Made by a program: the position numbers and the translations under genes. The notes beneath the pieces were generated by a model. It was not told the origin of the DNA and searched no databases. It saw only the letters and a list, made by a program, of their open reading frames with translations. Of a stretch of 64,000 nucleotides of DNA, positions 25,085-33,879 are shown in pieces. The DNA is from Pseudomonas sp. M47T1 (GTDB lineage: Bacteria; Pseudomonadota; Gammaproteobacteria; Pseudomonadales; Pseudomonadaceae). How positions within the stretch are numbered: position 1 is the stretch's first letter; each line of letters starts with the position of its first letter. Where the stretch lies: the NCBI RefSeq assembly GCF_000263855.1, contig NZ_AJWX01000016.1, positions 62,001 through 126,000 on the forward strand, in the 5' to 3' direction.

Positions 25085-26499
25085 AGCGATTTGTCCTCAC
25101 CGTCTTCGTCTTCCAGCGTCTGCAGGGCAATGCTGCTGTTCTGGTTCATGGCACCGCGCACATGCTGTTCTTGTTGCAGCAGTTGCTGGGCCTGGGTGCG
25201 CTGGTCGGGCGTCATCGTGGTTTCCAGCTGTGTGGCAAGGTCCAGGACGGGTTGGGCTGGGTCAGGCTGGGCCTTGGCCAGCTGCACGAACATGTAGGCG
25301 TACACCGGATTGGGCTGAGTGCCACGGCCGCCGGAGTACAGTTGCGCCAGGGCGAAGTCGGCGCTGGCCTGGCCACCGCGGGCGGCCATCAGCAGGTTGT
25401 CGACGGCCTTCTGCGGCTCGGGTTCGCCCAGGTAGCCACGGCGGTAGATCTGGCCCAGGTAGTAGTGAGCACTGATTTGCGTAGGCGCGGCAGCCTTGAG
25501 ATGCTGCTCGGCCTTCTTCGCGTCCGGGATCACCAGCTTGCCTTCGTAGTACACCTTGCCCAGCAGCAATTCGGCGCGCGGCTGGTCGGCGTTGCGGCCC
25601 TTGTCCAGGTACTCCATCATCTTGTCCACGTCCCCCAGTTCGGGGAAGTCGTAGAGCAATTGCGCCAGGCTGACCCAGGACGCCGGGTACACCGGGGCGA
25701 TCTTTTCCAGCATGGCCTGGGCGGTTTTCTCGTCGGTCTGGCCCAGGGTGGCGTCACCCAGCACGCGGGCCACGGCGTCCACGCGCATGGCCGGTACCGC
25801 GCCGCTGGCGTAGGCGGCCTGCAACTGGGCCAGCAGTGCTTGCTGACGGTCGGTCTGCTGGCGTTTCTGGTACACGGTAGCCAATTCCACGTAGCACACG
25901 TCGGCCACTTTCAATGCTTTGCGGCACAGGTTTTCCACGTCATCCAGGTGCTGGTCGTAGGTGCCCTGGATGCGGTAGACCAATACTTGCGCCAGGTTGG
26001 CTTCGGCGTAGCCGGCTGCCTGCCACTGGTTGATTTTTTCCTGGGCATTCACGCCCGGGAAAGTGTTGGGGTATTGCAGGTAGAGCATGGCCAGCGGCGT
26101 CAGGGTGTTGCCCTCGCCATTGGCAAAAGCTTTTTTCAACAGCCCTTCGGCTTCGCGCTGCTCGGCTTGGGTAGGGTGTGGCTTGAGGGCCAACAACCGG
26201 CCCAGGCGAGCCTGGGCCCGTGGCGAGGTATCGGCCGCGGCGCGGTAAGTCGCCTCGGCCTGGCGCAGTTGCTCGGGGTCGCGGGTGCCCACCTGAATAT
26301 CGGCCAGGCCCACCTGGGCTTCGGTGTAGCCCAGGTCCGCCAGTTGCTGATAGTTCTGCTGGGCCAGCGCCGTGTCGCCACGTTTCAAGGCTTCGTTGGC
26401 CAACCGCTGGTCCGGCAGGCCCGCGCAACCGGCCAGGCCGATGGCGACGGCCAGGCCCAACAGCGCCGATCCTGGCAATTTTTTTAGTGTGCTAGCCAC
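25081..26499 (-). CDS. algK: Alginate export TPR lipoprotein AlgK
   Basis: A 472-residue outer-membrane lipoprotein that helps place AlgE and bridges to periplasmic partners. The lipobox is LAGC with Cys 25, and Sel1/TPR-like repeats fill the rest, for example YQQLADLGYTEAQVGLADIQ and LLLGKVYYEGKL. The start is a GTG at 26499 with GAGGAGA upstream. Its last bases overlap the algE start. Confidence 0.95.
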   Translation of the reverse strand: MASTLKKLPGSALLGLAVAIGLAGCAGLPDQRLANEALKRGDTALAQQNYQQLADLGYTEAQVGLADIQVGTRDPEQLRQAEATYRAAADTSPRAQARLGRLLALKPHPTQAEQREAEGLLKKAFANGEGNTLTPLAMLYLQYPNTFPGVNAQEKINQWQAAGYAEANLAQVLVYRIQGTYDQHLDDVENLCRKALKVADVCYVELATVYQKRQQTDRQQALLAQLQAAYASGAVPAMRVDAVARVLGDATLGQTDEKTAQAMLEKIAPVYPASWVSLAQLLYDFPELGDVDKMMEYLDKGRNADQPRAELLLGKVYYEGKLVIPDAKKAEQHLKAAAPTQISAHYYLGQIYRRGYLGEPEPQKAVDNLLMAARGGQASADFALAQLYSGGRGTQPNPVYAYMFVQLAKAQPDPAQPVLDLATQLETTMTPDQRTQAQQLLQQEQHVRGAMNQNSSIALQTLEDEDGEDKSL

Positions 26500-26521
26500 A
26501 GGTGTTCTCCTCGATTCCGAC

Positions 26522-27688
26522 TTACTGGCCGGCGGCCATGGCTTTGTCCATCAGCCAGTTCAGCGACGGACCACGGTCGCTGCTGACATCGACGGCACGG
26601 CCGGTGAGGTTGCTGTTGAGCGGCTCGTCTGGCTGGATCTGCACGCGCAAGTCTGAGGACAGGTCCAGCGGGTTGATGCTGGTGGCATTGACCACCTTGC
26701 CCTGGCGCACGCTGTTCTCGCCGGCGACCTGGAAGTTCACCGGGGTGCCCGGGGTAATGTCGCCGAACTGGCGATAGGCGAAACGCGCCTCGACGTTGGC
26801 GGTGGTGTTGCGCGGTACCAGGGTGAAGATCACGTCGCCCTTGCTGGCGTACTGGCCGTCGGCGACCAGTTGCTGGCCCACGGTGCAGTCACACGGTGAG
26901 GTCAGGGTGCCGGTCATTTGCTTGCCGAACAGCTCGGTGATCTTGTCCGGTTGCAGCTGGTCCGGGTCCAGGTTGCCTTTGAGCACGTCAAGCATGCTGG
27001 TGCTGAAGCTGGCCAGCGGTGCGCCCTTGGGGGCCATGCCATCAGCGCCTACCAGGCTTTGCACGGTACCGTCGCGGGGCATGGTGATGTTCATTGACGG
27101 CGCCGACACCAGGCCCGCCTGGGCGTGGGTGACGAAGTACAGGCCGTACACCGACTTGAGTACGAAACCGAACGCTGCCAGGCCTACCACGAACACACCG
27201 GCGCTGAAGGTCACGGCTTTCAGGCGGGCGAACGCCGACTGGCCAGCGCCTACTTTCTTGTCCTTGCGCGCCTTGGTGAAGTTGTCGCGCTGCAGGGTGC
27301 CCAGCACGTCGCCAACGCTGATGATCTCGCCGCTCAGGTGCGAGGTGATCAGGTGGCGCATGGTGGCGATGTCCTGCTGTTCCAGGTTCTGGAACTGGCA
27401 ACCGACCCGGCCGGTGCTGTCGTTGAACGAGCGCACCTGGAACTCGATGTCCATGCCCAGGCCCAGGGTGTCGATCACGAACATCAGGCGCCCGCGGTGC
27501 ACTTCACCTTCTTTCAGCGGCTTGGGCGCGTTGAAGGCCAGGCCGCCGGCCGACAGGTCTTCGATGCGCACCTCGATGGTCTCGCGGTTGGGCCCCTGGT
27601 AACGCAGTTTGGCGGGCAGCTTGACCCGGGCGTGCTGGCGCTGGGCTTCCGATTCATGCACAACATTGACGTTCACGGCGTTATTCAT
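26522..27688 (-). CDS. alg44: c-di-GMP-binding alginate co-polymerase Alg44
   Basis: A 388-residue inner-membrane protein that switches on Alg8 when it binds c-di-GMP. The N-terminal PilZ domain carries the ligand motif RxxxR (Arg17, Arg21) and DxSxxG (Asp44, Ser46, Gly49), all intact. A single membrane helix (about residues 165-190) is followed by a periplasmic HlyD-like domain. It therefore ties polymerisation to c-di-GMP levels. It lies 35 bases after the alg8 stop. Confidence 0.96.
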   Translation of the reverse strand: MNNAVNVNVVHESEAQRQHARVKLPAKLRYQGPNRETIEVRIEDLSAGGLAFNAPKPLKEGEVHRGRLMFVIDTLGLGMDIEFQVRSFNDSTGRVGCQFQNLEQQDIATMRHLITSHLSGEIISVGDVLGTLQRDNFTKARKDKKVGAGQSAFARLKAVTFSAGVFVVGLAAFGFVLKSVYGLYFVTHAQAGLVSAPSMNITMPRDGTVQSLVGADGMAPKGAPLASFSTSMLDVLKGNLDPDQLQPDKITELFGKQMTGTLTSPCDCTVGQQLVADGQYASKGDVIFTLVPRNTTANVEARFAYRQFGDITPGTPVNFQVAGENSVRQGKVVNATSINPLDLSSDLRVQIQPDEPLNSNLTGRAVDVSSDRGPSLNWLMDKAMAAGQ

Positions 27689-27723
27689 GGCGGTAATTCC
27701 TACTTAATCCATTAGTGTCCGGC

Positions 27724-29205
27724 TCACACGATCACGAACAGCACAGCCACGAAAATGCTGGCGGCCGAGAACGTCATGGTCCGGGAAGACCAGGTGTTGA
27801 ACCATTGTTGAAAGCTGGCGAGATCGCGTTTGAGCACGGTGGGCTGGCGGGTCCAGGACTGCTTGTCGAGGCGGAAGAAGACGTAGATCTTCATCATGGC
27901 GCCGACGATCTGGTTGTAATACAGGATCACCGGATAGGCGGGCCCGACGGAGTGTCCTGAACACAACAGCATGATGGTCAGGATCAATCGGGTCATGCCG
28001 ATCCACAGCAGGTAACCCAGCAAGAACGCAATGTTGAACTTGAGGCTGGCAATGATCGCGGCCGTCAGGCCCAGCAGGCTGGTCCACATGGACACGCGCT
28101 GGTCGAACAGCACGATGCTGGTGAACACACCCAGGCGGCGCACGCCCAGGCCCAGCGCTCTGGAGTTCTGGCGCAGGTTGTTGCCGTACCAGCGGTACAT
28201 CAGTTTGCGGCTGGCCTTCAGGAAGCTCTTCTCGGGCGGGTGCTCCACGGTGTTGATGGCGGCATCAGGCACGTAGAAGGTGTCGTAGCCCAGGCGCATC
28301 AGGCTGAACCAACTGGACTTGTCGTCGCCGGTCAAGAACTTGAAGCGGCCCAGGCGCCAATGTTCCAGCGAGTCGCTTTCCACGTCGGCGATGAATTCGG
28401 GGTTGGTGACCACGGTGGCGCGGAACACCGACATGCGCCCGGTCATGGTCAGCACGCGCTTGGACAGGGCCATGGAGCACATGTTGATGTGGCGCTGGGC
28501 GAAGCGCAGCTTGTGCCATTCGCTCATGATGTAGCCGCCGCGCACTTCGCAGAACTCGTTGGTGGTTAGGCCGCCGACGTTCTCGTACAGCTTGAACCAG
28601 GGCACGGTCTTGCGTACGCAGCCATCGGCCAGCACGGTGTCGCCGTCGATCACCGCCACTACCGCGTTGTCGTCAGGCAGGTGGCGCGAGATGGCACGGA
28701 AGCCGAAGGCCAGGCCGTCACGCTTGCCGGTACCGGCGATGCGCACGAAGTCCAGCGAGACGCGGTCTGGGGGAGCCATCTTGGCCCACAGCGCCTTGAC
28801 CAGCAGTTCATCGGACATCTCCACCAGCGAGCACACCACGGTGGTGGGGTAGCCGCAGTTGATGGCTTCGCGAATCACCGAGCTGTATACCTGGGCGGTG
28901 GTCAGCGCGTCGATGCGAAAGCTGGTGACCATCAGGAACACGTGGCTGGGGTCGGCCGAGGCGCCCAATTTGCGGACCTTGCGGCGCAGGTGCGGATACA
29001 CCACGTACAGGAACAGCATGCCGCGCACAAAGTGCGTGGCGCCCATGGAATAGCGCCAGATGCCTACGGCGCCAATCAGGAAAATAAAGTCTTTCGATTG
29101 CGAGTCGAAAAGGGTCGTTGGCAACGCCAGGGCAAGTGCCATCAGCAATGTCAGGTAGAACAACCATCCGGCGGCCTGTAGAAGACCGTGTTTTAGCCTG
29201 TGCAT
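27724..29205 (-). CDS. alg8: Alginate glycosyltransferase Alg8
   Basis: A 493-residue family 2 glycosyltransferase that polymerises GDP-mannuronate into polymannuronate and extrudes it. Two N-terminal helices precede the catalytic domain with VIDGDT (Asp187, Asp189), GDD at 293-295 as the base motif, and a C-terminal block of helices from about residue 360. It follows algD after a 79-base spacer containing a perfect hairpin. Confidence 0.96.
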   Translation of the reverse strand: MHRLKHGLLQAAGWLFYLTLLMALALALPTTLFDSQSKDFIFLIGAVGIWRYSMGATHFVRGMLFLYVVYPHLRRKVRKLGASADPSHVFLMVTSFRIDALTTAQVYSSVIREAINCGYPTTVVCSLVEMSDELLVKALWAKMAPPDRVSLDFVRIAGTGKRDGLAFGFRAISRHLPDDNAVVAVIDGDTVLADGCVRKTVPWFKLYENVGGLTTNEFCEVRGGYIMSEWHKLRFAQRHINMCSMALSKRVLTMTGRMSVFRATVVTNPEFIADVESDSLEHWRLGRFKFLTGDDKSSWFSLMRLGYDTFYVPDAAINTVEHPPEKSFLKASRKLMYRWYGNNLRQNSRALGLGVRRLGVFTSIVLFDQRVSMWTSLLGLTAAIIASLKFNIAFLLGYLLWIGMTRLILTIMLLCSGHSVGPAYPVILYYNQIVGAMMKIYVFFRLDKQSWTRQPTVLKRDLASFQQWFNTWSSRTMTFSAASIFVAVLFVIV

Positions 29206-29250
29206 GATCTGCGTCCGTATCGATTGTCGGGCAAGTCCTGATAGGGAAAG

Positions 29251-29278
29251 CGGGCCTGCCGGCGCACCGGCAGGCCCG
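29251..29278. other. Perfect hairpin between algD and alg8
   Basis: CGGGCCTGCCGG and CCGGCAGGCCCG form a perfect 12-bp stem with the loop CGCA. No T-run follows on the minus strand, so it is not a classical terminator; it may stabilise the algD 3' end or tune readthrough into alg8. Confidence 0.75.
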
Positions 29279-29284
29279 GCGGCC

Positions 29285-30601
29285 TTACCAGCAGATCCCT
29301 TCGGTGCGGGCTTGCGGGCATGTGGTGTTAGGCATGAAGCCCACCAGGTCGATGACCTGCTTGCCGTGCGGCACCGATTCCACCAGCGAACGGAATTTCT
29401 CGTCGCGGTTACCCAGGATGATCACGTCGGAGTTGTTGATGACGCCTTCGAAGTCCGAATCCAGCAGCGAGGACACGTGCGGGATCTTCGATTCGATGTA
29501 GTCCTTGTTCGCGCCGTGGACACGGGCGTACTCGACGTTGCTGTCGTAGATTTTCAGCTCGAAGCCCTTGCCGATGAGCATTTCGGCCAGCTCTACCAGC
29601 GGGCTTTCGCGCAGGTCATCGGTGCCGGCCTTGAAGCTCAGGCCCAGCAGGGCGACCTTGCGCTTGTCGTGGCTGGAGATGATGTCGAAGGCGTTTTGCA
29701 CCTGGGACACGTTGCTGCGCATCAGCGAGTTGAGCAGCGGGGCGTCCACGTCCAGGGAGCTGGCGCGGTAGGTCAGGGCGCGCACGTCCTTGGGCAGGCA
29801 CGAGCCGCCGAAGGCAAAGCCTGGGCGCATGTAGTATTGGGACAGGTTCAGGGCCTTGTCCTGGCACACCACGTCCATCACTTCACGGCCATCCACGCCC
29901 ACGGCCTTGGCGATGTTGCCGATCTCGTTGGCGAAGGTCACCTTGGTGGCGTGCCACACGTTGCAGGTGTACTTGATCATCTCGGCCACTTCGATGTCCT
30001 TGCGGATGATCGGCGCGTCGAGTTCTTCGTACAGCGACTGCAGGGCGTCGCCCGAGGCTGCATCGAACTCACCGATGACGGTCATCGGCGGGTGGTCGTA
30101 GTCCTTGATGGCGGTGGATTCACGCAGGAACTCGGGGTTCACCGCCACGCCGAAGTCCACGCCGGCTTTTTTGCCCGAGCAGTCTTCCAGAATCGGGATC
30201 ACCACGTTTTTCACGGTGCCTGGCAGCACGGTGCTGCGTACCACCACGGTGTGGCGGGTGGTCTTGTCGCGCAGGACGAAACCGATTTCACGGCACACCG
30301 ATTCGATGTAGTTGAGCTCCAGGTCGCCGTTCTTCTTGCTGGGCGTACCCACGCAGAGCATGGACAGGTCGGTGTCACGAATGGCTTCCGAGAAGTCGGT
30401 AGTGCCACGCAGGCGGCCGCTTTGAATTCCCTGTGCCAGAAGTTCTTCCAGGCCCGGTTCCACAATCGGCGATTTGCCGTTGTTGATAAGGTCAATCTTG
30501 GCCTTGGAGATATCCACGCCAACCACGTCGTGACCGCGTGCAGACAGGCAACCGGCACAGACTGCACCGACATAACCCAAACCGAAGATGCTGATACGCA
30601 T
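29285..30601 (-). CDS. algD: GDP-mannose 6-dehydrogenase AlgD
   Basis: A 438-residue NAD-dependent enzyme that makes GDP-mannuronate, the committed step of alginate synthesis. The Rossmann motif FGLGYVGAVCAGCL begins at residue 6 and the catalytic Cys is in AFGGSCLPKD near residue 260. ATG 30601 gives the canonical MRISIFGLGYVG start and has TGAGGTGA upstream; an ORF extension to 30625 is not needed. It is the first gene of the operon, and AlgU-, AlgR- and c-di-GMP-linked control is expected from P. aeruginosa knowledge. Confidence 0.97.
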   Translation of the reverse strand: MRISIFGLGYVGAVCAGCLSARGHDVVGVDISKAKIDLINNGKSPIVEPGLEELLAQGIQSGRLRGTTDFSEAIRDTDLSMLCVGTPSKKNGDLELNYIESVCREIGFVLRDKTTRHTVVVRSTVLPGTVKNVVIPILEDCSGKKAGVDFGVAVNPEFLRESTAIKDYDHPPMTVIGEFDAASGDALQSLYEELDAPIIRKDIEVAEMIKYTCNVWHATKVTFANEIGNIAKAVGVDGREVMDVVCQDKALNLSQYYMRPGFAFGGSCLPKDVRALTYRASSLDVDAPLLNSLMRSNVSQVQNAFDIISSHDKRKVALLGLSFKAGTDDLRESPLVELAEMLIGKGFELKIYDSNVEYARVHGANKDYIESKIPHVSSLLDSDFEGVINNSDVIILGNRDEKFRSLVESVPHGKQVIDLVGFMPNTTCPQARTEGICW

Positions 30602-31088
30602 CGCATTCACCTCATGTGTTATCACGCCGACTCAAACAAGTAAGAGTCGGACCGGGTTTAATTAACCAGCCGCATTTGCGCACTCGGAAGTGTGACAACT
30701 TAATGTCCAAACTCCCGCTTGCAGGCATGTTTTAATAATGAGTGCGTCAGAATGCACTCAAGTTGGGCAGCACTTGGCCGTGTAGTGGGCAATTGCCCTG
30801 ATGTGTAGCCAGCCTGTATTACAAAAGCGACTTCCTTGCTTGCAGTGCTGACTGCGATCTTGGCTGTACGCCAATGAAATCAAGCACTAAGACGCTTTGC
30901 AGGAGCTCGGTAAACGGGGCTCTGGCTTGGCCAATTTGCGGACTTCTTTGGTGCGTTCTCTCCTGAGATCAACTTTTGATCATTCACATGACGGTGCAAT
31001 CAAAGTTTCACGAGCTTCATGCTCAACACTATTTCCAATCTCCCTGTAGGTCATCTCTCACATAGCGCTCGAGAATCGTTACGGGTGG
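30602..31088 (-). promoter_or_regulatory. Long algD leader, no gene
   Basis: No ORF with coding character is present between algD and the candidate promoter. The stretch is AT-richer than the genes and holds a GATCAA-CTT-TTGATC palindrome at 30967-30981. If transcription starts near 31082 the algD message carries a leader of about 480 bases; P. aeruginosa algD is also known for a long leader. Confidence 0.5.
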
Positions 31089-31116
31089 TATGAGCAGCGA
31101 AATTTGTGATTAGTTC
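31089..31116 (-). promoter_or_regulatory. Candidate AlgU (sigma-22) promoter of algD
   Basis: On the minus strand GAACTA (31116-31111) is followed after exactly 17 bases by TCATA (31093-31089), fitting the AlgU pattern GAACTT-N16/17-TCnnA with one mismatch in the -35. This is a pattern match by eye. Confidence 0.45.
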
Positions 31117-31122
31117 CTGAAC

Positions 31123-31131
31123 CCCGAACGG
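31123..31131 (-). promoter_or_regulatory. AlgR-box-like site upstream of the algD -35
   Basis: Minus-strand CCGTTCGGG matches the AlgR consensus CCGTTCGTC at 7 of 9 positions and would lie about -41 to -49 from the predicted start, the same place as the promoter-proximal AlgR site of P. aeruginosa algD. Confidence 0.4.
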
Positions 31132-31134
31132 CTG

Positions 31135-31161
31135 GATGACAAAATCTTCAAGATTTTCATC
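31135..31161. promoter_or_regulatory. AT-rich palindrome upstream of the algD promoter
   Basis: AAAATCTT-C-AAGATTTT is a perfect 8-bp inverted repeat flanked by GATGA and TCATC, extending the symmetry to about 27 bases. It is a candidate site for a further algD regulator. The remaining sequence up to 31387 is AT-rich with no gene I can support. Confidence 0.4.
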
Positions 31162-31387
31162 CGTACAAATGCTTTCAAATTGATAGCACACTACGGTTCT
31201 GCCCTGTGTGGGCAGGGAGTTGCGGCGGCGTCATGTTTTTGTGCCAGCATTCAAAAAAAAGTCGTCAAAAAAATCGAAATTTCCTGAACAGAAGCTGAAT
31301 GGCTGATGGATATAATCTAATTTGACGGGTATTTGACGCCAATTTCATGGCGAGTAGTGGCAATGTGCATATTTGGGGAGGGGGAGC

Positions 31388-31419
31388 GGTGCACGTTTTG
31401 TAGGACAAAACAGTGCACC
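31388..31419. other. Strong hairpin downstream of yaaA
   Basis: GGTGCACGTTTTGT pairs with ACAAAACaGTGCACC (14 bp with one bulged A, loop AGG). It lies 12 bases after the yaaA stop on the minus strand and could end the yaaA transcript before the algD control region, but no T-run follows, so factor-independent termination is uncertain. Confidence 0.55.
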
Positions 31420-31430
31420 GAAAACGCGCT

Positions 31431-32210
31431 TCAGTCGTCGGCGTGATCGCGCAGGAAAACCAGGTGGTCGGGTTTCGAATGGTCGGCGCTGTAGTAATAG
31501 CCTTGCTGGTCGAACTGCTTGAGGGCCTGGGGATCGTTGATGCGTTCCCGGATGACAAAACGGCTCATCATGCCGCGGGCTTTCTTGGCATAGAAGCTGA
31601 TGATCTTGTGCTGGCCGTTCTTCAGGTCCTTGAAGTCGACATTGATGATGCGGGCCTTCAGGGCGGTGCGCTTGACCGACGAGAAATACTCGGTGGAGGC
31701 CAGGTTCAGCAGCACGTCATCGCCTTGCTCTGCCAGGGCTTCGTTCAGCCATTGGCTGATGCGCGTGCCCCAGAAGGCGTAGAGGTCCTTGCCGCGGGCA
31801 TTGGCCAGCTTGGTGCCCATTTCCAGGCGGTAGGGTTGCATCAGGTCCAGGGGGCGCAGCAGGCCGTAAAGCCCGGACAGCATGCGCAGGTGGTCCTGGG
31901 CATAGCTGAAGTCATCGTCGGTGAGGCTGTTGGCGTCCAGGCCTGTGTACACGTCACCCTTGAAGGCCAGCAGGGCTTGCTTGGCGTTCTCGGGGGTGAA
32001 CGCCGGGTTCCAGCTGCCGAAGCGCGCGGCGTTGAGGCCGGCCAGCTTGTCGGACAGGTGCATCAGCTCGCTGATTTTCGCAGGCGCCAGTTCACGCAGG
32101 ATCTGAATCAGCTCCTGGCTGTGGTCCAGGTACTGGGGCTGGGTGAAGCGGTCAGTGGCCGGGGGCGTTTCGTAATCGAGGGTCTTGGCGGGGGAAATCA
32201 CCGTCAGCAT
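31431..32210 (-). CDS. yaaA: Peroxide stress protein YaaA (UPF0246)
   Basis: A 259-residue cytosolic protein of the YaaA/DUF328 family, which limits intracellular iron and DNA damage under peroxide stress in E. coli. The family start MLTVISPAKTLDYE is intact, as are the internal YGLLRPLDLMQPYRLEMGT block near residue 135 and the FYAKKARGMMSRF block near residue 215. It is monocistronic, divergent from the NodB-like gene and upstream of the algD control region. Confidence 0.92.
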   Translation of the reverse strand: MLTVISPAKTLDYETPPATDRFTQPQYLDHSQELIQILRELAPAKISELMHLSDKLAGLNAARFGSWNPAFTPENAKQALLAFKGDVYTGLDANSLTDDDFSYAQDHLRMLSGLYGLLRPLDLMQPYRLEMGTKLANARGKDLYAFWGTRISQWLNEALAEQGDDVLLNLASTEYFSSVKRTALKARIINVDFKDLKNGQHKIISFYAKKARGMMSRFVIRERINDPQALKQFDQQGYYYSADHSKPDHLVFLRDHADD

Positions 32211-32395
32211 GAATTCGTCTCCATTTATCGTGGGCGCGATTTTAGGGGCTGGGGGCAGGGAACTCCATCTATTAACCCGATAGTGAGATCGGTGGTGGTT
32301 GCCAGGAACCTGAAACTGGACGCCTAGCCTCGCGGCAGCGGCTACAAGTGCGATGGTTTATGATGCCGGGCATTCCCCTCATGGAGAGACCACCC

Positions 32396-33520
32396 TTGCG
32401 CCTTGCCTGCCTGCTTCTTGCTGCCCTGGCCAGCGTCGCTGCCCAGGCCGCCGTGCCGCCTCCCGTGGCCACCATCGACCGCAGTTCATGGCCGGAGGCC
32501 CTGAGCTCTCCCGCCCTGTTCGACGTGGCATCGCGGGCCGAGATCCTCATGTTTTCCCATGTGTTGCTGCAATCGGAGTCACTGGACGAAGCTGACCTGG
32601 CCGACCGCCTGGACCTGCGCACGGTGAACATGGTGGCCATCAACGAGTTGCGCCAGCAGTTGTGGAAGCAGCTGTGGCAGAACTACAACCAGGCCCAGCA
32701 AAGCTGCGAGCAGGATGCCTCGTTCTGTTTCGCCATCGACAGCCTGGACGACTTGCGTACCCAGGCCAACAATTTTGCCGTCGCCCCCGATTCCTTCTAT
32801 GCCAACTGGGGTGCCCCGGCGCGGGTGTTCGACCTTATCTATGTGGACGAGCTGTTGCGCAAGGCGGCGTTGTCTCCGCAGATTAGCAGCGAAGTGCTGA
32901 AAATCTCTGATAACGAGCTGAACGGCAGCGATTTCAACGATAGAGTGTTTCTGCTGACGTTTGACAGCGGCCCCAGCGTGGCGGTAGGCAGCACTGAATG
33001 GGTCGCTGATTTCCTGCGCAAGCAAAGCATCAATGCCACCTTCTTTGTGCTGGGACAGAACTTCACCAACCGCCGCGACAAGGGCGAGCCGGGCAGCCTC
33101 GTTGCTCTCTACAAGGGCCAGTGTGTGGGTGTGCAGGGCTGGCAGTATCGATCCCATGCTGACTGGAACGACTGGGAGGGCTCGATTACGCGTACCACCA
33201 CGGCGGTGCAGGGCGAGCTACCGGATAACTACGTGCCGCTGTTTCGGCCTCCGTACGGCACGCGTCGTCCCGACGCCAATGCCTTCCTGACCACCCAGCA
33301 AATGAAAGTGGCGCTGTGGGACATCGATTCGCTGGACACTAACAGCCAGCTCTCGGCCGAGCAGAGCGCCCAGCGCGTGCTGACGCTGATGCTGTTATGG
33401 CGTCATGGCGTGATCGCATTCCATGATACCCAGGCCAAGGTTCAAGTCGCGTTGCCGTGGCTGCTCAAGCAGACCGCACAGGCAGGCATCGGCTGGCAGG
33501 ATTGTCGTCAATTTCAATGA
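32396..33520 (+). CDS. Secreted NodB-fold protein, degenerate metal site
   Basis: A 374-residue exported protein with a C-terminal polysaccharide-deacetylase (NodB/CE4) domain from about residue 185. I chose TTG 32396 because GGAGAG lies just upstream and it starts the signal peptide (LACLLLAALASVAAQA); ATG 32381 is an alternative. Motif 1 reads TFDSGP instead of TFDDGP (metal Asp replaced by Ser191), and motif 2 reads GWQYRSHADW, with Gln250 where the first metal His is expected and His254 kept. RPPYG and the FHD motif remain. The N-terminal 150 residues have two cysteines and no family I recognise. It may be a binding protein or an altered enzyme. Confidence 0.75.
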   Translation: MRLACLLLAALASVAAQAAVPPPVATIDRSSWPEALSSPALFDVASRAEILMFSHVLLQSESLDEADLADRLDLRTVNMVAINELRQQLWKQLWQNYNQAQQSCEQDASFCFAIDSLDDLRTQANNFAVAPDSFYANWGAPARVFDLIYVDELLRKAALSPQISSEVLKISDNELNGSDFNDRVFLLTFDSGPSVAVGSTEWVADFLRKQSINATFFVLGQNFTNRRDKGEPGSLVALYKGQCVGVQGWQYRSHADWNDWEGSITRTTTAVQGELPDNYVPLFRPPYGTRRPDANAFLTTQQMKVALWDIDSLDTNSQLSAEQSAQRVLTLMLLWRHGVIAFHDTQAKVQVALPWLLKQTAQAGIGWQDCRQFQ

Positions 33521-33879
33521 AAAGCGGCAAACCCCTTTAAACAGGGAGGATGGCGGCGGCAGGGGGTAAATTTTCGAGGGATTTGATGCGGGGTGGACTT
33601 CTGACTTTAACGGTGCTTTCACCCGTCGCCAAGCGTTATTCGTCATGCAGAAAAATAAACTTCAAAAAAGCGTCAAAGTGCTTTTTAACGTCATGGGTTT
33701 TGCGGTATTACGAAGACAGATCGCCGAACCCTGCAACACAGGTGGCGTCGCACCCGGCCCATCGTCAGTTGCAGTTCCGTTCGACCACAGCCCTCTGGGT
33801 CGTGCGGAAGCGGCGGTCACTTCGCGGCGCAGCACCGTTCAGGTATTGCGTCGAACGGCTCTCTCAAAGGTGACCGAGT
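33521..33879. other. Intergenic gap, no gene seen
   Basis: About 360 bases between the NodB-like gene and the PIN-PhoH gene. Short open frames occur but have no ribosome site or recognisable product. It presumably holds the phoH promoter; no clear -35/-10 pair stands out to me. Confidence 0.5.

Noticed and set aside
31265..31558. 97-residue minus-strand frame in the algD upstream region
   Set aside because: It overlaps the yaaA 3' end and the hairpin, has no ribosome site, and its composition is unlike the genes around it.
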